This document shows positions 6,449 to 9,813 of a stretch of 9,813 nucleotides of DNA, piece by piece (within the stretch, counting starts at the first letter, position 1; every line of letters begins with the position of its first letter). The DNA is from Candidatus Thorarchaeota archaeon (lineage in GTDB: Archaea > Asgardarchaeota > Thorarchaeia > Thorarchaeales > Thorarchaeaceae). The notes under the pieces are model-generated. The model searched no databases and was not told where the DNA came from. It saw nothing but the letters and a program-made list of their open reading frames with translations. Where the stretch lies: the NCBI GenBank assembly GCA_016840965.1, contig JAEORI010000298.1, forward strand, positions 1-9,813, given 5' to 3'. The translations under genes were made by a program, and so were the position numbers.

Positions 6449-8279
6449 CTTGAGAGTACGCTTTGATGCGATTTTCAAGCTTTGCAAGTCCATGGCCCTC
6501 GTCAGCGAATCGTAATATCTTGACTGGAAGTCCTTTCTCCTTCAACTTCTCATACATCTGCAATGACTCCGAAAGAGGAACACGTTCATCATTATCTCCC
6601 TGGATGATGAAAAGAGGAGCTGAGATTCTGTCAATTTTGTTGATTGGACTTATTTTTGTTAAGGTGTCAACATCGTGCTCAAGAAAACCATACTCTGCTT
6701 CGCGAAGAGACCTCCTCCACGCAGCAGTGTTTTTGAGGAATGTGAGGAAATTCGAGATTCCAACAATATCCACTCCGGCTCTCCAGAGTTCAGGATGTTC
6801 TGTCATGGCTGAAAGAACAGCAAACCCTCCATAGCTGCCGCCGTAGACAACAAGTCGATTACCATCAATCTCATTATCCTCTCTTTGAAGATGAAGAGCA
6901 AGATGCTTGATATCCAAAATTGAATCAAGCCGTTTCTCCACATTATCCAGGTCGAGGTACTTTCGCCCATAACCATCACTTCCTCGAATATTTGGGGTGA
7001 CTACTGCAAAGCCTGCAGCGAGATAGAACTGGATGACGGGATTGAAATCAGGACGAATCTGAGATTCAGGACCTCCGTGTATTAAGAGAAGTGTAGGCCA
7101 GCCGCTATCAGGTGCTTCACCAATTGGTATGTATCTAAAATACGGAACGCTAAGACCATCAAATGAGTTGAATCTATGAAGAGTTGGTTCTACAAATGTT
7201 GATGGATTAAGACCAGCTAAATCCGTTTCGATTGCCCTCCAATTTGTCATATCCTTGATGTCAAGTATCCACAGACTTGTTGGTTGAGTTCCAGAACTCA
7301 TTGTGACTGCGAGAAGAAGCTCATCGTCAGAGAGAGCTAATCCCTTACTCTTGCTCCATGAACGTGCATCTCCAGTTGGAATAACTCCTCTAAGAGGAAA
7401 TGGTAAGGTCTCGAATTCAATAAATCCTTGTTTTGAGAACTTTGCTCTGTGTAAGGTGTTATACCCTTCTTCATTTTCTAGAAAATAGGTCCAAATCGAA
7501 TCCTTTGAGTGAACATAACTCTCAATATCAAATCTGATTTGGTCTTCAATTCCTTTTAGTCTTCGAAATTCACCTTTTGTTGTGATGATAGCTAGACGTT
7601 TAATATCGGAGTTATGATCGGTATTGACCAATATATGTTCATTATCAAGCCATCGAACCACTTCCCATCGAGTTGGTTGTTTACCGCTGATTGCCGCTGT
7701 TAGGTCCATTAGATTGCGGCTAGTCATGTTGAGAAGCAGAAGATGTTGATCCATGTTTCCTAGATACTGAGTCATGAGAATCTGGTTGTCTTTGTCCATC
7801 GTCCCTGAAACTTCTACTAATCCCTGTACAGGTTTATAGATGAGTTCTGCTTTGTTCTCTCGAAGAGGGATTTTCCATCTATAGACATCAAGTCGAGCTC
7901 TATCAATGATGTTTGCACTAAAGTACAGATAAGACTCAGAAGGATGCGAGATTTCGTGTTTCACTCCAAGTTCTTCAGTTAACCAGTGAAGATTGCCATC
8001 TTCATCAATGAGTCCTATCTGGAAATTCTCATCACCATTTCGATCACGAGTGAAAACTAATGTCCCATCAGAGAGGTATAGAGGATCCGTGCATCTATCC
8101 TCTTCAGCAGTAAGTTGAGAACGAGGAAGAATCTTGTTCTTCTCTATCTTGCAGGTATAAATCTGGTATAAACCAGTGACGTTGGAGGCGAACGCAATAC
8201 GTTTTCCATTTGGATGCCATGTAGCTCCTCCTGCGGTTTCAACTGCAAGATACTCTTCAAACTTAATCTCAGGAGTCAT
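6420..8279 (-). CDS. S9-family prolyl-oligopeptidase-like serine peptidase / acylaminoacyl-peptidase-type hydrolase
   Basis: A 619-residue two-domain serine hydrolase, probably cytosolic as no signal peptide is present. Residues 1 to about 370 form a beta-propeller of TolB/WD40-like blades (first blade TWHPNGKRIAFASN, 20-33), which in this family screens peptide access. The alpha/beta-hydrolase domain follows: oxyanion segment HGGP (401-404), GSDGYG (433-438), nucleophile motif GGSYGG (480-485, Ser482), Asp564 in QGDNDERVP and His596 in DEGHG. The catalytic triad is therefore complete. Family members cleave short peptides or remove acylated N-terminal residues; some are esterases, so the substrate is open. 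The ATG at 8279-8277 begins MTPEIKFEEYLAVE; no clear ribosome site precedes it. It converges on the ligase gene and lies 182 nt downstream of the metallo-hydrolase gene on the same strand. Confidence 0.93.
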   Translation of the reverse strand: MTPEIKFEEYLAVETAGGATWHPNGKRIAFASNVTGLYQIYTCKIEKNKILPRSQLTAEEDRCTDPLYLSDGTLVFTRDRNGDENFQIGLIDEDGNLHWLTEELGVKHEISHPSESYLYFSANIIDRARLDVYRWKIPLRENKAELIYKPVQGLVEVSGTMDKDNQILMTQYLGNMDQHLLLLNMTSRNLMDLTAAISGKQPTRWEVVRWLDNEHILVNTDHNSDIKRLAIITTKGEFRRLKGIEDQIRFDIESYVHSKDSIWTYFLENEEGYNTLHRAKFSKQGFIEFETLPFPLRGVIPTGDARSWSKSKGLALSDDELLLAVTMSSGTQPTSLWILDIKDMTNWRAIETDLAGLNPSTFVEPTLHRFNSFDGLSVPYFRYIPIGEAPDSGWPTLLLIHGGPESQIRPDFNPVIQFYLAAGFAVVTPNIRGSDGYGRKYLDLDNVEKRLDSILDIKHLALHLQREDNEIDGNRLVVYGGSYGGFAVLSAMTEHPELWRAGVDIVGISNFLTFLKNTAAWRRSLREAEYGFLEHDVDTLTKISPINKIDRISAPLFIIQGDNDERVPLSESLQMYEKLKEKGLPVKILRFADEGHGLAKLENRIKAYSQVLAWLNEIV

Positions 8280-8352
8280 AATCAGTTGGGAATCTATCTA
8301 TGTTTTGAGTATTTCTTTAGCTCTAAGAATTCAGCTTTATCAAACAATCCAA

Positions 8353-8362
8353 TTAAGTATAA
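8353..8362 (-). promoter_or_regulatory. Weak TATA-like box upstream of the S9 hydrolase gene
   Basis: On the - strand this reads TTATACTTAA, about 74 nt before the ATG, which would place transcription start near 8328 and give a leader of roughly 48 nt. It is the best TATA-like stretch in the 182-nt gap but is not strong, and no purine-rich BRE is evident. Confidence 0.25.
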
Positions 8363-8430
8363 CCAGTACACTAACGCGACAAAAGTATGCATTCTAAACG
8401 TACTCCATAATGAGTTAAAATGAGAACAGG

Positions 8431-8436
8431 AAAAAA
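8431..8436 (-). terminator. T-run downstream of the metallo-hydrolase gene
   Basis: On the - strand a run of six T begins 25 nt after the stop of the metallo-hydrolase, followed by another T-rich patch (ATTTTAACT at 8421-8413). There is no convincing stem before it. Archaeal termination often needs only such T-tracts, so this may end the metallo-hydrolase transcript and separate it from the S9 gene. The rest of 8280-8461 shows no ORF or RNA that I can support. Confidence 0.35.
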
Positions 8437-8461
8437 CATTTGACGCATTATTACCACTTGG

Positions 8462-9262
8462 CTAAGCTAAATACTTTTCCAGTTCTTGAAGGTGTTTCAA
8501 TACAGCTTGTTTGTGCTCGCTCTTCAGCAGCTCGTCTTTGATATTGTTTAGATTGTATTCATGTCGACGGAGCTCTGCAACACTAAAAGAATCAATATCA
8601 AGATTCCAATCTCTGAATCTTTGCAGGTAATCGATATTTCGCTTTATCAAATCAGGCTTATCCATTATAGGGTCGTGTCCTGTGAGTAAGAATTTCCAAT
8701 CAAGTTTGAGATACGACTCTAGATTTCGGATATACTGGTCAAAGTTGGCATGATTCAGATATGGAATTGGACTTTCTACATTATCACCCACAAAGAGAAC
8801 TCCATCTCTTTCATCAAAGCAGGATGATGAATCGAGAGTATGTCCGGGAGTATGGAAAAATGTCACCTCTTCATCCTCAAATTTCAAGATTTCTTGAAAT
8901 GCCTGTGTGGGCGGTAGTAAATCGATTTTGCCTCTCTTATGGTCTACATACTTAACAAGAGATGCCTCACCCTCAGAAACGATTCTCTGATAGCAGCGCT
9001 CATGACCTACAATTAAAGCATCCTTGAAAGCACCATTCCCCCAGTAGTGGTCATAATCAGCATGTGAATTGAAGGCTACAACGGGCATACTTGCACACCC
9101 CTCATCCTCTATCAACTGATGTACAATAATCATCGAGTCATTACCAAGAAACGTGTCAAGTACAAACACATGTTCATCTCCGAATATGATGTAGACATTA
9201 GTATAGTAGGGATCATCAAACGGAACCAACACACCTCTTGTACCTGTTCTATGTGAACTCAT
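8462..9262 (-). CDS. Metallo-beta-lactamase-fold hydrolase with HxDxDH variant metal motif
   Basis: A 266-residue MBL-fold protein. The metal-binding series is visible: SHADYDHYWGN (66-76), TPGHT (138-142, H141), GVLFVGDN (154-161, bridging D160) and LLTGHDP (192-198, H196). The first motif is HxDxDH (H67, D69, D71, H72) instead of HxHxDH, so one usual zinc-1 histidine is aspartate; as I recall, similar HSDWDH-type variants exist in uncharacterised MBL proteins. The N-terminal YTNVYIIFGDEHVFVLDT (20-37) is the usual opening strand pair. The C-terminus (about 230-266) is helical and charged. The substrate is unknown; glyoxalase-II-like, lactonase or other hydrolase roles are all possible. The ATG at 9262-9260 follows a weak GTGAG ribosome site. 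It is divergent from the nitroreductase gene across a structured 196-nt promoter region. Confidence 0.9.
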   Translation of the reverse strand: MSSHRTGTRGVLVPFDDPYYTNVYIIFGDEHVFVLDTFLGNDSMIIVHQLIEDEGCASMPVVAFNSHADYDHYWGNGAFKDALIVGHERCYQRIVSEGEASLVKYVDHKRGKIDLLPPTQAFQEILKFEDEEVTFFHTPGHTLDSSSCFDERDGVLFVGDNVESPIPYLNHANFDQYIRNLESYLKLDWKFLLTGHDPIMDKPDLIKRNIDYLQRFRDWNLDIDSFSVAELRRHEYNLNNIKDELLKSEHKQAVLKHLQELEKYLA

Positions 9263-9285
9263 GGCAATCTCACATCTTCTTGAAA

Positions 9286-9312
9286 TTAACTGGGTTAACT
9301 TTCTTAACTTAC
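9286..9312. repeat. Three tandem 9-bp units with a TTAACT core upstream of the metallo-hydrolase gene
   Basis: TTAACT recurs at 9286, 9295 and 9304, exactly 9 bp apart, each followed by a variable triplet (GGG, TTC, TAC). The first two also form an imperfect hyphenated palindrome, TTAAC-TGG-GTTAA (9286-9298). The array begins 24 bp upstream of the metallo-hydrolase ATG, around where its transcript would be expected to start, so it could be an operator; that role is inferred. Confidence 0.5.
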
Positions 9313-9321
9313 CTCGATGGT

Positions 9322-9334
9322 AGAAATAATACAG
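9322..9334 (-). promoter_or_regulatory. Possible TATA-like box for the metallo-hydrolase gene
   Basis: The - strand reads CTGTATTATTTCT here, about 60-70 nt before the ATG. A start about 25 nt downstream would fall within the TTAACT repeat array. The match to a TATA box is weak and other A/T stretches nearby (9341-9348) could serve. Confidence 0.25.
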
Positions 9335-9355
9335 AGGTCGTAATTATTCTGCCGG

Positions 9356-9376
9356 CATTCTTTATGGTAAAGAATG
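9356..9376. promoter_or_regulatory. Perfect 9-bp-arm palindrome, probable operator
   Basis: Arms CATTCTTTA (9356-9364) and TAAAGAATG (9368-9376) are exact reverse complements around a TGG spacer. A 21-bp site of this form is typical of a dimeric helix-turn-helix regulator binding site. It lies just upstream of the TATA-like box of the nitroreductase gene, a position suited to activation or repression. No regulator gene is present in the window. Confidence 0.5.
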
Positions 9377-9381
9377 TTCAG

Positions 9382-9397
9382 TTTCATTAAAATGAAA
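9382..9397. promoter_or_regulatory. Second palindrome overlapping the BRE/TATA region of the nitroreductase promoter
   Basis: TTTCATT (9382-9388) and AATGAAA (9391-9397) are exact reverse complements with a 2-nt AA spacer. The right arm runs into the TATA-like box, so a protein bound here would block TBP/TFB loading. Its A/T richness makes chance more likely than for the 9356-9376 site, but the position is suggestive. Confidence 0.4.
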
Positions 9398-9405
9398 TAT
9401 TTTAT
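9395..9405 (+). promoter_or_regulatory. TATA-like box of the nitroreductase gene
   Basis: AAATATTTTAT lies 54 nt before the ATG, preceded by a purine-rich AAAATGAAA stretch that could act as BRE. Transcription would start near 9427, leaving a leader of about 30 nt that contains the GAGGT ribosome site (9448-9452). This is the clearest archaeal-type promoter in the window. Confidence 0.45.
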
Positions 9406-9458
9406 TGCTGGGCACGTCCACAGCGGTTCGCAGGCAATTCAAGAAATGAGGTAACAGC

Positions 9459-9813
9459 ATGACAACAAAGTCAGAAACTCGTGAGGAAATCGTAGATGAA
9501 TCAAGAGAGGATACAAGAGGGACTCAGGGTATGCAGGCAATGGACATGATTAGGACTCGACGCTCAATTCGCGAGTTCACAGGCGGGAAGATTCCTGATG
9601 ACCACATAGAGTTGATTCTTGAAGCTGCTAGACATGCTCCGAGTCCTGAGAACATGTTAATGATCCGGTTAATTGTTATTAGAGATGACCAGTCAACAAA
9701 GGAATTCTTAGCGGACATAGCACATGAAAATGCACAGACAGTATTCGGAAACTCTCCCTTTGAGCTCACAAGCGGAAGAAATTGGTATATTGGAGATGAA
9801 TTTCGAGCTGCTG
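9459..9813 (+). CDS. Nitroreductase-family flavoprotein, 5' part only (cut by the window end)
   Basis: An open frame of 118 codons starting at ATG 9459 continues past the last base. GAGGT at 9448-9452 with a 6-nt spacer is a good ribosome site and fixes the start. After a charged 24-residue N-terminal extension, AMDMIRTRRSIREFTGGKIPDDHIELILEAARHAPSPEN (27-65) matches the start of nitroreductase-fold proteins: the RRSIREF segment supplies FMN-phosphate-binding arginines and AP..xN is the next conserved block. After that block the family usually has a Q-P-W-R-like stretch; here it is MLMIRLIVIRD (66-76), so the usual Gln and Trp are absent. Family members are FMN-dependent NAD(P)H oxidoreductases acting on quinones, nitro compounds or other acceptors. 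The substrate cannot be told. The gene is divergent from the metallo-hydrolase. Confidence 0.85.
   Translation, partial: MTTKSETREEIVDESREDTRGTQGMQAMDMIRTRRSIREFTGGKIPDDHIELILEAARHAPSPENMLMIRLIVIRDDQSTKEFLADIAHENAQTVFGNSPFELTSGRNWYIGDEFRAA

Noticed and set aside
6463..6834. 123-codon open frame on the + strand inside the S9 hydrolase gene
   Set aside because: It lies fully antisense to the well-supported catalytic domain of the hydrolase, has low-complexity Ser/Phe-rich translation and no ribosome site; it is a shadow frame.
8176..8423. Two short + strand frames (73 and 69 codons) entering the gap between the - strand genes
   Set aside because: Both begin inside the antisense of the S9 gene, overlap each other in different frames and show no family resemblance.
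6433..8471. Similar TTTAGCTT(A/G) words at the 3' ends of the S9 and metallo-hydrolase genes
   Set aside because: The shared word is short and coding in both (Leu/Ala codons), so it is probably coincidence rather than a common terminator.
9524..9769. 81-codon - strand open frame over the nitroreductase gene
   Set aside because: The + strand frame matches a known family with a good ribosome site, so this is a shadow.
1..9813. CRISPR arrays, tRNA/rRNA genes, insertion sequences, integrases or phage genes
   Set aside because: Looked for on both strands; no regularly spaced long repeats, RNA gene signatures, transposase motifs or terminal inverted repeats with duplications were found.

Overview
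The window reads as part of an AT-rich prokaryotic genome, most likely archaeal. The grounds are modest: A/T-rich TATA-like boxes rather than bacterial -35/-10 pairs, GGTGA/GAGGT-type ribosome binding sites, a mix of ATG, GTG and possibly TTG starts, and family variants of a kind also found in archaea. An Asgard-type lineage would fit, but that is a guess; no rRNA, tRNA or taxonomic marker gene is present.

Left two thirds (about 1-6382, + strand): one tightly packed operon. The last codons of an upstream gene run into livH, then livM, livG and livF: the two permeases and two ATPases of a branched-chain-amino-acid-type (HAAT family) ABC importer. They are followed by a 13-unit HEAT-repeat protein and an AMP-forming acyl-CoA ligase. 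Gaps are 1 to 8 nt, apart from a 17-nt overlap (or 22-nt gap, depending on the livF start) between livG and livF, so co-transcription is very likely. A transporter paired with a CoA ligase suggests import of a carboxylic acid that is then activated to its CoA thioester; the HEAT protein is an unexplained extra that may act as a scaffold. The operon ends at a short hairpin with a T-run (6389-6412).

Right third: two genes on the - strand, an S9-family prolyl-oligopeptidase-like serine hydrolase (6420-8279) converging on the operon, and upstream of it a metallo-beta-lactamase-fold hydrolase (8462-9262) with an HxDxDH variant metal motif. The 182-nt gap between them holds a T-run and little else that can be named. 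A nitroreductase-family gene starts at 9459 on the + strand, divergent from the hydrolase, and runs off the window.

The 196-nt divergent intergenic region (9263-9458) is the densest in structure: a triple 9-bp repeat, a perfect 9-bp-arm palindrome, a second perfect 7-bp-arm palindrome and an overlapping TATA-like box. I see no CRISPR array, RNA gene, transposon or phage gene. No clearly new defence or mobile system is visible; the best candidates for follow-up are the transporter/HEAT/ligase operon and the palindromic divergent promoter.
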